From Niastella caeni (GTDB lineage Bacteria > Bacteroidota > Bacteroidia > Chitinophagales > Chitinophagaceae), in the NCBI RefSeq assembly GCF_004834005.1, contig NZ_STFF01000015.1, positions 62,001 to 126,000 of the forward strand: a stretch of 64,000 nucleotides of DNA. The letters run 5' to 3'. The position numbers were made by a program, and so were the translations under genes. A model generated the notes under the pieces. That model made no database searches and was not told the origin of the DNA. It saw only the letters and a list, made by a program, of their open reading frames with translations. Shown one piece after another: positions 9,556 through 18,774 of the stretch. Within the stretch, counting starts at the first letter, position 1; the number at the start of each line of letters is the position of its first letter.

Positions 9556-10104
9556 ATGATAAAGAAGATCATTTTTAGTGTATTGCTTTCAATGCAGGTT
9601 ATGGGGGCATTCTGTCAGGATTTTTACTCCCTCTCGTTTAAAGATAGCCAGAATAACTCCGTTAGCCTGCAGTCGTTCTCAGGTAAAAAGATCGTGATAG
9701 CAGTATTTGATGCAGCACATCCCAATGAAGAGTTCCTGAAAAAACTCGACACGCTGTACCGCAATAACAGCAGCACCCTGCAGGTGATTGCTGTTCCGTT
9801 ATTGGATTTTGGTAAGGCCATCAGCAATGATCGGCTGACTGCCCTGTACAACCGCCTGCAATTAGTTTTTATTATATCACAGCCTGGTAACGGCAAAAAA
9901 GTAAGTGGCGGTGAGCAGCAGAGCATATTGCAGTGGGTTACCAACAAATCGGCTAATAAACATTTTGATAATGATGTGGAAGAACCCGGTCAGCTATTTG
10001 TAATCGATGAAACCGGTAATTTATTCGCAGTAATGAAAAGCAAGGTTTCGCCAACAAGCGCTGCCATGACCCGGGTTATTTCCACGAAGTTTAAAAAGCC
10101 GTAA
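9556..10104 (+). CDS. Exported thioredoxin/glutathione-peroxidase-fold protein lacking catalytic cysteines
   Basis: This 182-residue protein has an N-terminal signal peptide (MIKKIIFSVLLSMQVMGAFCQ). The mature part follows the peroxidase/thioredoxin-like layout: SLSFKDSQNNSVSL, the strand KKIVIAVFDA, a helix with NEEFLKKLDTLY, then QVIAVPL, and late in the chain GQLFVIDETGNLFAV. Where redox-active members have Cys after the first central strand, this one has FDAAHPNEEF. The only Cys is at the signal cleavage region, so redox catalysis is unlikely. It lies 17 bases after the DUF5977 gene and probably belongs to the same transcript. The fold assignment is from pattern only. Confidence 0.7.
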   Translation: MIKKIIFSVLLSMQVMGAFCQDFYSLSFKDSQNNSVSLQSFSGKKIVIAVFDAAHPNEEFLKKLDTLYRNNSSTLQVIAVPLLDFGKAISNDRLTALYNRLQLVFIISQPGNGKKVSGGEQQSILQWVTNKSANKHFDNDVEEPGQLFVIDETGNLFAVMKSKVSPTSAAMTRVISTKFKKP

Positions 10105-10139
10105 CAAGGCTTATCGTATTCAACAAATAAAACCATCTT

Positions 10140-11810
10140 ATGAAAATTCAACATGCCCTGGCCTGGGTAGCTGCTATTTCCTGCAGCGCCAGTTGCCGCC
10201 GGGATCTGGCGCTTGAAAGTAGCGTCACCGATGAAAAGCAGTCGATAGCCAATGCAAGGTTGTCAGCTTATGCCATCAATGGCGCAGTAAGTCCTTACGA
10301 TAATATGGTGTTAGCCGATGACCCGGTTGCTTTTTGGAATAAAGGTTCGGCAACAGACATTACCGGCCATGGACATACAGGTATTTTAATGAACGCGCCC
10401 TCTACCTCCGCCATGCCCAATGGCGACCGGGCATTATTGCTGAATGGCATTAATCAATATGCCGAAATAGATCATGCTGCTGCGCTTACTGTATCAGCCA
10501 CCGGTATTCTCACTCTCGAAGCCTGGGTGCGGCCCGATGTGCTGGAATTTCCTGATATGGAAGGTACGGGTTATGTAAACTGGATGGGTAAGGGAGAAGC
10601 CGGGCAGCATGAATATGTATGCAGAATGTATGGGCAGAACCCAACCGGCAACGATGCAGGCCGTACCAACCGCATAATAGGCAATGCATTTACCTTGACC
10701 GGTCAAACTGCTGCCGGTTCCTATTACCAGCCGGCTTCCGACTGGGCGCTCACTCCCGGTGAATGGATCCATTACATATTTATCATTAATAAAAATGCTG
10801 TTACCGCACAACAACCTTACGGCTATACGAAATTGTATGTGCAAAGAAGGAACAGCAGTGGCGAATTCATCACTTTCCAGGACCAGGACGCATTAAATGG
10901 CAGCGCATTGCTGGCTGGTACTGCTCCATTTAGAATAGGAACACGCAATATGGATTCCCACTTCAAGGGCGCCATTGGTAAAGTGGCCTTGTATAACTAT
11001 GAGCCCGATAGCGCCCGGTTAATGGAGCATGGTAAAAAAATGTACGATTACGATCATCTTATATTATCGCGTAATCCCGTTGCATACTGGAACACGGCCG
11101 GTAGAGATATTACCGGTCATGGTCACCTGGGAACGCTTTTATTCAGCCCGGGTGTAACAACAATGCCTAATGGCGATGCCTCATGGGTGTTTGATGGCAT
11201 TTCTCAACGGGTTGAAGTGGCCGATGCGCCTGATCTTTCCATACCTGCTACCGGTATTCTAACTATGGAAGCCTGGTTACGCCCCGATGTGCTTGACTTT
11301 GACAGCACAGAAGGCACCGGTTATGTTCATTGGGCAGGCAAGCGCGAAAACGGCCAATGCGAATATGTTGGAAGAATGTATGGGCAACATCCAACAGGAG
11401 AGGATGCAGACAGGTTGAACCGGATCTCGGGCTATGCATTTAATTTACCTGGTAGCAAAGGCGCGGGGTCTTATTACCAGGCTGCTGCCAACTGGCCCGT
11501 GCAAACCGGCGAATGGATCCATTATACGTTGATCATTAACACGGTTGATGTATCAGCGGCTTACCCAACCGGTTATACAAAGTTGTATGTACATCGCAAG
11601 AACAGCAACGGAACTATTATTACCTTCCAGGATAAAGACGCACTCATCGGGTACAACATTATTCCAGAGGCAGGTACTGCGCCCTTCCGCATTGGCACGG
11701 CAGACACCGGCTCATTCTTTCAAGGCAGTATTGGCAAAGTGGCGCTGTATAATTATGAGCTGAGCGCTGCGCAATTACTGCAACATGCGGAGCGAATATT
11801 TAATCCGTAA
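10140..11810 (+). CDS. Lipoprotein with two tandem LamG/concanavalin-like domains
   Basis: The N terminus (AWVAAISCSASCRR) is a lipoprotein signal. Two homologous halves follow, about residues 52-300 and 303-556. Both contain DITGHGH, MPNGD, ATGILT(L/M)EAW, EGTGYV, GEWIHY, TKLYV, ITFQD and GTAPFRIGT, and both end IGKVALYNYE. The ILTLEAWVRPD and IGKVALYNYELS motifs are typical of LamG_3/concanavalin-like jelly rolls, which often bind glycans or act in adhesion. This is the last gene before the terminator at 11833 and the end of the first RHS region. The ligand cannot be read from sequence. Confidence 0.85.
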   Translation: MKIQHALAWVAAISCSASCRRDLALESSVTDEKQSIANARLSAYAINGAVSPYDNMVLADDPVAFWNKGSATDITGHGHTGILMNAPSTSAMPNGDRALLLNGINQYAEIDHAAALTVSATGILTLEAWVRPDVLEFPDMEGTGYVNWMGKGEAGQHEYVCRMYGQNPTGNDAGRTNRIIGNAFTLTGQTAAGSYYQPASDWALTPGEWIHYIFIINKNAVTAQQPYGYTKLYVQRRNSSGEFITFQDQDALNGSALLAGTAPFRIGTRNMDSHFKGAIGKVALYNYEPDSARLMEHGKKMYDYDHLILSRNPVAYWNTAGRDITGHGHLGTLLFSPGVTTMPNGDASWVFDGISQRVEVADAPDLSIPATGILTMEAWLRPDVLDFDSTEGTGYVHWAGKRENGQCEYVGRMYGQHPTGEDADRLNRISGYAFNLPGSKGAGSYYQAAANWPVQTGEWIHYTLIINTVDVSAAYPTGYTKLYVHRKNSNGTIITFQDKDALIGYNIIPEAGTAPFRIGTADTGSFFQGSIGKVALYNYELSAAQLLQHAERIFNP

Positions 11811-11832
11811 AAGAAATTACCAGCATAAGAAA

Positions 11833-11865
11833 AGGGTGTATCAGGTTCGATACACCCTCTTTTTA
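11833..11865 (+). terminator. Rho-independent terminator after the first RHS region
   Basis: A perfect 10-bp stem (11833-11842 with 11849-11858), with a 6-base loop AGGTTC, is followed by CTTTTT. It lies 22 bases after the LamG lipoprotein gene and is the end point of the plus-strand unit. Confidence 0.9.
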
Positions 11866-11940
11866 TGTCCCTATTAAACTGTAATATCAGGATTGCTTTT
11901 GGCCCTGCAGGTCAAGCTCGATGTTCACTTTTTCGGAACT

Positions 11941-13662
11941 CTAATGCAAATCCCTCACCACCTCAGCGCCCGACCCACCGCGTAACACGTCGAGGTCGGC
12001 GCCAAGGTGGGCTTGCTGCACATGATCAATATAAAACTTTACATAACCACGTGTTGCCATGGGCGTGGGTGGTTGCCAGTTTGCTTTGCGTGTAGACAGT
12101 TCTTCATCCGAAACATCGAGGTGCAACTTTCTTGCCGCCACGTCCAATTCGATCATATCACCGTTCTGCACCAATGCCAGCACACCGCCTATCGACGATT
12201 CGGGCGAAACATGCAATACCACCGTGCCACCGGCGGTACCACTCATGCGGCCATCCGAAATGCGCACCATGTCTTTAATGCCTTTTTTCAGCAGTTTCAT
12301 CGGCAGGTCAACATTGCCCACTTCGGGCATGCCAGGATAACCTATGGGGCCTACGCCTTTTAATACGATCACGCAATTTTCATCGATATCAAGTTCGGGA
12401 TCGTCTATGCGTGCGTGATAATCTTCTATGTTTTCGAAAACCACGGCGCGGCCACGGTGTTTTAATAGATGGGGGGAAGCGGCAGATGGTTTAATGATAG
12501 CGCCATTCTCGCACAGATTGCCTTTTAAAACGGCCATGCCGGCTTCTGGTTGCAATGGCTGCATCGGTGTTGCAATCACATCGTTATTATAACAGGGTGA
12601 TACCGCACAATTGGTGCTGATGCTTTTTCCATTAGCAGTAATCGCCTTATTATGCAGATAGGATTCCATTTCCCTGATGATCACGGGCAATCCGCCGGCA
12701 TAATAAAAATCTTCCATCAGGTATTTGCCCGATGGCTTTAAATTCAGTAACAGCGGCACTTTGCTGCCGATGGCATCAAAATCTTCCAATGTCAAAGGCA
12801 CCCCGATGCGACCGGCAATCGCAAGCAAATGAATAATGAAATTGGAAGAACCGCCAATGGCGGAATTAATGACAATGGCATTTTCAAAAGCGGAGCGGGT
12901 GAGTATCCGCGATAGTTTCAGGTCTTCCTTTACCATTTCAACAATGCGCCGGCCACTCAATTGCGCCATCACTTTTTTGCGGGCATCCACTGCCGGAATA
13001 GTAGCAGCGCCAGGCAACGTTAATCCCAGCGATTCTACCATACAGGCCATGGTGCTGGCCGTACCCATGGTCATACAATGGCCCTGGCTGCGGGCCACAC
13101 CGGTTTCCACTTCAAGGATATCCTGTGCCGTATAATTGTCTACGCCCTGTTTTTCTTTAATCAGCCAGTTAAAGGAACCGCTGCCAATACATTCTCCGCG
13201 AAAACGCCCATTCAACATGGGACCGCCGGGTACTACAATCGTAGGCAGGTCAACACTACATGCGCCCATTACTGTAGATGGCGTGGTTTTATCGCAGCCG
13301 GTGAGCAGCACCACGCCGTCGATGGGATTGGCGCGAATGCTTTCTTCCACATCCATGCTGGCCAGGTTGCGGAACAACATGGTGGTGGGTCGCATAACGG
13401 TTTCGCCCAACGAGGTAACGGGAAATTCCAGCGGAAAACCGCCAGCTTCTATCACGCCGCGTTTTACTACTTCGGCCAGGTCTCTCAGGTGGCCGTTGCA
13501 GGGCGTTAGTTCACTCCAGGTATTGCAGATACCAATGACAGGTTTGTTTTGAAAATAATCGTCTGGGTAACCTTGCGTACGAAACCACGACCGGTGTACA
13601 AATCCCATCTTGTCTGATTTACCAAACCAATCGTGACTTCTTAACTTTTTGGAACTACTCAT
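11941..13662 (-). CDS. IlvD/Edd-family dehydratase, probably aldonate (arabinonate/xylonate-type) dehydratase
   Basis: This 573-residue protein belongs to the iron-sulfur dehydratases that turn sugar acids or dihydroxy acids into 2-keto-3-deoxy acids. Cluster-ligand cysteines are visible at C55 (ELTPCN), C123 (TGCDK) and C196 (SQGHCMTMG). The 55/123/196 spacing equals, as I recall it, the 59/127/200 spacing of the Rhizobium L-arabinonate dehydratase. The RSHDWFGKSDKMGFVHRSWF start is also typical of the sugar-acid branch. No ilvB, ilvN or ilvC is nearby. SusC/SusD, an FGGY kinase and enolase-superfamily dehydratases surround it, so a catabolic role on an aldonate is preferred over valine/isoleucine synthesis. 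There is no signal peptide, so it is cytoplasmic. The exact substrate is not readable. Confidence 0.9.
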   Translation of the reverse strand: MSSSKKLRSHDWFGKSDKMGFVHRSWFRTQGYPDDYFQNKPVIGICNTWSELTPCNGHLRDLAEVVKRGVIEAGGFPLEFPVTSLGETVMRPTTMLFRNLASMDVEESIRANPIDGVVLLTGCDKTTPSTVMGACSVDLPTIVVPGGPMLNGRFRGECIGSGSFNWLIKEKQGVDNYTAQDILEVETGVARSQGHCMTMGTASTMACMVESLGLTLPGAATIPAVDARKKVMAQLSGRRIVEMVKEDLKLSRILTRSAFENAIVINSAIGGSSNFIIHLLAIAGRIGVPLTLEDFDAIGSKVPLLLNLKPSGKYLMEDFYYAGGLPVIIREMESYLHNKAITANGKSISTNCAVSPCYNNDVIATPMQPLQPEAGMAVLKGNLCENGAIIKPSAASPHLLKHRGRAVVFENIEDYHARIDDPELDIDENCVIVLKGVGPIGYPGMPEVGNVDLPMKLLKKGIKDMVRISDGRMSGTAGGTVVLHVSPESSIGGVLALVQNGDMIELDVAARKLHLDVSDEELSTRKANWQPPTPMATRGYVKFYIDHVQQAHLGADLDVLRGGSGAEVVRDLH

Positions 13663-13712
13663 TTCTAATTATAATTTTCCTGTAAGTGTTGCTTTTCTGA
13701 ATGTAAGAACAA

Positions 13713-13807
13713 GTTACCGGTTGCCAGTTACCAGATAATCTTTGCAAGCTTCGCTAAGGGCACTCCCGGGTTAAGAGCCTGGAACCCGGTAACTGGTACC
13801 TGGTAAC
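13713..13807. repeat. Imperfect inverted repeat between SusD and dehydratase genes
   Basis: The arms at 13713-13732 and 13788-13807 match in 17 of 20 positions as reverse complements (GTTACC...CCAGTTACC type). A second hairpin (CCGGGTT at 13766-13772 with AACCCGG at 13783-13789) lies in the loop. It fills most of the 211-base gap between two genes of the same direction. It could be a REP-like element, attenuate readthrough or stabilise mRNA. There is no U-run, so it is not a classic terminator. Confidence 0.65.
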
Positions 13808-13873
13808 CTGAACTATGTAACTTGCAACAGATCGTTACCAACAGTGAATCAATTTACATCACATAACATTCTT

Positions 13874-15412
13874 TCACGGTTTATCCCACCACACCCTCGT
13901 ACTCAATTTATCCGCTCCCTGCCGGGCAATCGATTCATTCACGTTATCGGTATTCACACTCAGTTCCGACGTAGGGTAGGTGAGCCGCCTGATAAAAGTA
14001 CCATTCGGAACATCCGGATTATTGGGTTGTCCGTAAGGATTGGGCGTCAGCAACGGAAAACCGCTTCTTCGGAAATTAGCAAAAGTTTCGGGTCCGTTTA
14101 AAAAAGAAGCGATCCAGTATTGCGTATTGATCTGTTGCATTTCACTGCCGGTGGTCAGCGGGTTGGCTGCAATATAAGTATCGCGATTAACAGCGGAAAC
14201 GGCGGAATTGGCGTCGTACAGCGCCAATTGGTCCATATGTGCTTTAATTCCGTTAGCGAAATATTGGGCGGCGGTGCCACTGCTGATCCATCCGCGATGG
14301 CGGGCTTCAGCCAGCAACAGGTTGGTTTGTGCCGCAGTTACCAGGAACACCGGCGACGAGATCTTTACCATTCGTCGGCGGTCTACCTGGCTGTATTCAT
14401 AAAAGCTTACCAGGCCATCGGCGGTAGCGGCAGTGACAATAGTGCCGTTGTCTTTCCCGATGGGCATGCCTATTTGTTTGGTAGGATCGGTAGAGCCGGC
14501 GGCTACCGTTTGACCCGCGCCACTTGCCGCGCCTACATACCGGATAGCAATGGATTGAAGCCGTGGGTCATTGGTACTTTTTAAATGGTCAACAAAAGGT
14601 TTGGTGAGGTAAAAGTTCGCTGCTTCGCTACCGTTAAGCGTATTGCCGATTGGTTGCGTGAAATTAGCGTCGTGACGGATGTAAGCGTTGTCGGCATTGT
14701 CGGTAATGACGCCGCCGTTTACCGCCGCCTGCACCGTACTTTGCGCTTTCGCCGCGTCTATTTTCACTAAACGCATACCGGCGCGCAACATTAATGAATA
14801 AGCAAATTTTTTCCATTTAACAATATCGCCGCCGTACAGCACATCGCCGGTTTCAATATTGCTTGTGGTACTTAAGGCCGCTGCTGCTTCCGTTAACTCC
14901 TGTATGATCTTTGGGTAAATATCCTGTTGCCGGTCGTATTTAGGGAACAGAACGCGGTCTGATAATCCCGCGCCGGCTTCTGAATAGGGAATGTCGCCAT
15001 ATTCATCGGTCAGGATCATAAATACATACGACTGATAAATGCGTGTCATATTGTACATGTTGCTCCGTGCTTCAATATCTTTTGACCGTACCAACGCATC
15101 GTGCGTATTCTTGATCACGCTTTGATAGTAGGCCGTCCATAGGGGTTGCGTTGTTACATCGCGGCTGTCCTGGTTGAAATTGGCGCCTGCCAGCACACCG
15201 CCATTTGGGGTTACCATCTGTTGTACAATGCCTACATCAAATACCAGTGATTTTACGGGAAACGACGTATTAATGACCGCCTGGTTCAGCAACAAGGCCG
15301 GGTCAAGTGCGGTAGGACTTGTTTTATTAACGTTAAGATCTGACAATCCTTTTTCACAGGAAGCTGTGGCAAATAAACAGCAGACCAGTATATAGTTTAC
15401 AATCTTTTTCAT
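13874..15412 (-). CDS. SusD/RagB-like nutrient-binding outer-membrane lipoprotein
   Basis: This 512-residue lipoprotein (signal MKKIVNYILVCCLFATASC, Cys19) has features of the SusD-like_2 branch: LNVNKTSPTALDPALLLNQA near the N terminus, DEYGDIPYSEA in the middle, LLLAEARHRGW in the helical TPR-like part, and NYTVNDR-like C-terminal equivalents ending near TRVWWDKP. SusD proteins form the lid of the SusC transporter and bind the incoming oligosaccharide or other ligand at the cell surface. It lies 11 bases downstream of the SusC gene, as is usual, and upstream of the sugar-acid dehydratase gene. Confidence 0.95.
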   Translation of the reverse strand: MKKIVNYILVCCLFATASCEKGLSDLNVNKTSPTALDPALLLNQAVINTSFPVKSLVFDVGIVQQMVTPNGGVLAGANFNQDSRDVTTQPLWTAYYQSVIKNTHDALVRSKDIEARSNMYNMTRIYQSYVFMILTDEYGDIPYSEAGAGLSDRVLFPKYDRQQDIYPKIIQELTEAAAALSTTSNIETGDVLYGGDIVKWKKFAYSLMLRAGMRLVKIDAAKAQSTVQAAVNGGVITDNADNAYIRHDANFTQPIGNTLNGSEAANFYLTKPFVDHLKSTNDPRLQSIAIRYVGAASGAGQTVAAGSTDPTKQIGMPIGKDNGTIVTAATADGLVSFYEYSQVDRRRMVKISSPVFLVTAAQTNLLLAEARHRGWISSGTAAQYFANGIKAHMDQLALYDANSAVSAVNRDTYIAANPLTTGSEMQQINTQYWIASFLNGPETFANFRRSGFPLLTPNPYGQPNNPDVPNGTFIRRLTYPTSELSVNTDNVNESIARQGADKLSTRVWWDKP

Positions 15413-15423
15413 GATCGAAGGTG

Positions 15424-18400
15424 TTAGAATTTAATATTCAAATTCAATCCAAGGCTGCGGGTAGTGGGCAGGCCGGGCGATTCAAGTCCCACCTGGTTAT
15501 CGGAGCCGAAGCCAAATGTTTCCGGATCGATATTGTCGACCCATTTCTTTAACAGCAATACATTGTTGGCTACCAGGTCGAGTTTCACGCCTTTGACGGG
15601 CCATTTGGCCGGAAGGTGTTTGGTGAGATCATAGCCCAGCGACACCTGGCGCAATTTCCAGTAGCCACTGTTATAAACAACCGATTCCACGATCTGCTGG
15701 GTGCGCAAATGTTCCCAATAGGTTTGTACCGGGGATATGGCGTTGTTGGGATTGCCATTCGCATCCACACCGGCGCCTTTTACGCCACCTACGCGGCCTA
15801 CCAGCGTTCTCTTGTGCAAGCCGTGCCGCACGGCATTGAAGTTGGTGCCTGACAACATTTTACCACCCAGCTTGTAATCTATGAAAACAGTGAGGTTAAT
15901 GCCTTTGTAATTGAAGGTATTCAGAAAACCGCCAATCCATTTGGGCAGGGCGCTGCCAAATAGTACCAGATCGGGTGTTCGCTGCGGTAAACCGTTCGAC
16001 TGGAATATCTGTTGTCCTTTTACATCCCGTGCATAGCCGTAGCCCGCAATCTGACCTATTTCCTGGCCCACCACATGCCTGGTTTCGCCATTGAACACAT
16101 GGAGACCGGTGGTAATACGCTCACCCGGTTTGCTGGTGATAATGCTTAGTACTTTGGTAATGTTGTAAGAGGTGTTGGCGGTAAACTCCCATGACCAATC
16201 TTTCGTTTTTACCGGCGCCAGGTTCAGCATGGCTTCAAACCCGTAATTGCGGCTTTTGCCACTGTTGATGGGTGTATTGAAATAACCCGAGCCATCGGAG
16301 ATCTGCGCCAGTACGATCTGGTCGCTTGTGATCTTCCGGTAAGCGGCCAGGTCTACATTCACGCGGTTGTTGAACATCCGCATTTCCAACCCAACTTCCG
16401 TTTCGGCTACCCGGCTGGGTTTTAAGTTAGGATTTGGCAAGGTGGTAGCGCTGACGGTTCCCGTAATAATATTGCTGGTGCCTACGGGTACAGGAGTATT
16501 GTTGGGGTTGTTAATGAAATTGGCATTAACCGAATAGAACAATTGATCGGCATAAGGCGCTACATCGCCATCACTACCCACCTCGGCATAACCCAGTCGC
16601 ACTTTACCAAAGTTCAGCCAGCTTATAGTGGGCAGGTGTTCTGAAAATACATAGCTGCCCGAAACGGATGGATATAAAATACTTCTATTAGCCGGTGACA
16701 GGGTACTGAACCAGTCGTTACGCACCGTGCCGGTTACATAGAAGGTTTGCTTCCAGTTGAATTCGGCGGAACTGTACAACGAATTCACGCCCTGTTCTAT
16801 CAATGTATACACCGGGTCCTTGGCCCTTCCATTCTGCACAGTGTACAAACCCCGGATGATAAAATCTGTTACCACCACGTTGTTAATATCGGAACGTTTG
16901 CGCATGCGGTTGCCCCCGCCGTTTAGATTCAATTCCAGGTTACCGAATTTTCTATTGGCATTCACCAGGAAGTCGAGGTTGGTTTCGCGGAACCGGCGCG
17001 ATTCCTGGGTGAATACACCATTCACAAAGCCGGGTGGTGCAGAGGCCCTGGAAGCCTGACCGGTTGGAAAATTATTAACGTCTTCATCGCGCGACCAGTA
17101 ATCCTGGCCAAAGCGGCCTTGTACGCTCAGCCAGGGCAGGATGTTATATTTCAATGCCACATTGCCGAATACCCGGTCGCGTTTGATATTATGGAACTGG
17201 TCTGCCAATACCCAGAAGGGATTGGTGCGGTTAGTGAATCTTGTCCAACTGTACTCATTACCTGCAGCATTGTATTTATTTTCGTTGAGCACTTGAAGCG
17301 GCATGGAGGTCGCAAGCGCCATCAGGGTAGTAGGTATGGAGTTATCCTGGTTGGCAATGTTGGGTGGGTTCTTATTGATCTCCCTTGAGTAATTAATATT
17401 TCCCGATACCAAAAATTGTTCAGACAGGTTATAGCTGAAACCCAGGTTCATGGATTTTCTATTGAACGAATTGTTTGGCATGATGCCCTTGTTGTCGGTA
17501 TTGTTCAGCGACAGGCGCAGGCCGCCTTTGTCGTTGCTGGCTTCAAATGCCACTGTGTTCGACATGTTCTGCCCATGCCGGTAAAATTCCCTGATGCGAC
17601 TGCCTTGTGGCTGGTAGGGAACGGTGAGATTATTGAACAGGATGTGCGTCATGCCCGGTGTAAACTTTTCACCGAACGACCATTGACCCGATGTTGGGTT
17701 GGGCGCCGTAGGTCGAATGCCATTCTCACCCTGACCGTATTCATTCTGATAATCAGTAAAATCAAGTGGCGTGTCATTGGTGTAATTGCCGTTATAGGTA
17801 ACGCCGATGCCTTTTGTCTTACCTTTCGTTTTTGTCGTTATCATGATCACGCCGTCCTTGGCTCGAGAGCCATACAACGCCGATGCCGGCGCCCCTTTTA
17901 ATATGGTCATGCTTTCAATATCATCCGGGTTAATACTCGATAACCCATCCCCGCCATCAGCGAATATGCCGCCGCCTTTAACAGAGATCGTATTGTCGTT
18001 GAAATTGGTATTGTCAACCGGTACGCCATTGATAACGATCAGGGGATTGTTTTGTCCGGAAATAGACGATTGGCCGCGAATGCGGATCTTGGATGTGCCA
18101 CCTGGTCCGGTGCCCAGGGACGAGATATTTACGCCGGCCACCTTGCCTTGCAGGGCATTCATGACATTGCTGGTGCGGTTCACGCTCAGCTCTTCAGGTT
18201 TAACGTTGGTGGCTGAATAACCCAGGCTTCGGGCCTGTTTTTTAATACCCAGAGCTGTTATGATCACTTCGCCCAGGTTCTGGTTGTCGGCCGTCATCGA
18301 CACATTCACAGTTGTGCGGCCCGCAATGTTTACCTCAATGCTTTTATATCCTACAGAACTGAACATTAGCGTGGCATCGGCCGGGGCCGCAATGCTGAAT

Positions 18401-18597
18401 TTACCATCATTGTCGGTGGAGGTTCCCTGTGTTGTGCCTTTTATAATGACAGAAACCCGTGACAGCTTCGTTCCTTTTTCATCCGAAACAGTACCCGTAA
18501 TAGTTTGCGCGTACGTTACGGAAAAAAATAATTGAAAAGTGAAGAGCAGCCATAGTGCCACAAAGCGCGATGGCCTGCCGTTGCGATACTTTTTCAT
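15424..18597 (-). CDS. SusC/RagA-type TonB-dependent outer-membrane transporter
   Basis: This 1057-residue protein has a signal peptide ending near VTYAQ, then a carboxypeptidase-D-like regulatory domain (TITGTVSDEKGTKLSRVSV, about residues 31-110) and a TonB-box region (GEVIITALGIKK). A plug domain follows (about 120-240, with VAGVNIS, RIRGQSS, ILKGAPASALYGSRAKDGVI), then a 22-strand-type barrel ending in LGLNLNIKF. There is no STN domain before the regulatory domain, so it does not look like a sigma/anti-sigma transducer. Control by the divergent AraC-type gene is more likely. It is the first gene of the minus-strand unit with SusD and the IlvD-family dehydratase. Confidence 0.97.
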   Translation of the reverse strand: MKKYRNGRPSRFVALWLLFTFQLFFSVTYAQTITGTVSDEKGTKLSRVSVIIKGTTQGTSTDNDGKFSIAAPADATLMFSSVGYKSIEVNIAGRTTVNVSMTADNQNLGEVIITALGIKKQARSLGYSATNVKPEELSVNRTSNVMNALQGKVAGVNISSLGTGPGGTSKIRIRGQSSISGQNNPLIVINGVPVDNTNFNDNTISVKGGGIFADGGDGLSSINPDDIESMTILKGAPASALYGSRAKDGVIMITTKTKGKTKGIGVTYNGNYTNDTPLDFTDYQNEYGQGENGIRPTAPNPTSGQWSFGEKFTPGMTHILFNNLTVPYQPQGSRIREFYRHGQNMSNTVAFEASNDKGGLRLSLNNTDNKGIMPNNSFNRKSMNLGFSYNLSEQFLVSGNINYSREINKNPPNIANQDNSIPTTLMALATSMPLQVLNENKYNAAGNEYSWTRFTNRTNPFWVLADQFHNIKRDRVFGNVALKYNILPWLSVQGRFGQDYWSRDEDVNNFPTGQASRASAPPGFVNGVFTQESRRFRETNLDFLVNANRKFGNLELNLNGGGNRMRKRSDINNVVVTDFIIRGLYTVQNGRAKDPVYTLIEQGVNSLYSSAEFNWKQTFYVTGTVRNDWFSTLSPANRSILYPSVSGSYVFSEHLPTISWLNFGKVRLGYAEVGSDGDVAPYADQLFYSVNANFINNPNNTPVPVGTSNIITGTVSATTLPNPNLKPSRVAETEVGLEMRMFNNRVNVDLAAYRKITSDQIVLAQISDGSGYFNTPINSGKSRNYGFEAMLNLAPVKTKDWSWEFTANTSYNITKVLSIITSKPGERITTGLHVFNGETRHVVGQEIGQIAGYGYARDVKGQQIFQSNGLPQRTPDLVLFGSALPKWIGGFLNTFNYKGINLTVFIDYKLGGKMLSGTNFNAVRHGLHKRTLVGRVGGVKGAGVDANGNPNNAISPVQTYWEHLRTQQIVESVVYNSGYWKLRQVSLGYDLTKHLPAKWPVKGVKLDLVANNVLLLKKWVDNIDPETFGFGSDNQVGLESPGLPTTRSLGLNLNIKF

Positions 18598-18774
18598 ACC
18601 GGCAAGTTGTTTTGGTGATTAATCGTTGAGCCACAAATTATCAGGTATTGGAATGAAAAACTTCCAAAATAAAACTGTGTTGAATTTTGCACCTCCGGCA
18701 CGAATAAATTTCCTTTCTTTATGTAAGGTCTCACAAGATGCTTCGATTGCGCCACGATAAGTATGTAAAGCCAT
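18598..18774. promoter_or_regulatory. Divergent regulatory region between SusC and AraC-type genes
   Basis: This 177-base AT-rich gap separates the divergently read transporter operon and the regulator/kinase operon, so it must carry both promoters and is the likely binding region of the AraC-type protein. I could not place a clear -33/-7 Bacteroidota promoter (TTTG / TAnnTTTG) or a clean repeat pair, so no exact sites are given. Confidence 0.45.

Noticed and set aside
11865..13552. Several frames of 76-143 codons on the strand opposite the IlvD-type dehydratase
   Set aside because: They are shadows of a well-supported gene with conserved cysteine motifs on the minus strand.
11941..13662. 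Assignment of the dehydratase to valine/isoleucine synthesis
   Set aside because: No other branched-chain genes are near. The N-terminal motif, cysteine spacing and the SusCD/kinase context point to a sugar-acid dehydratase.
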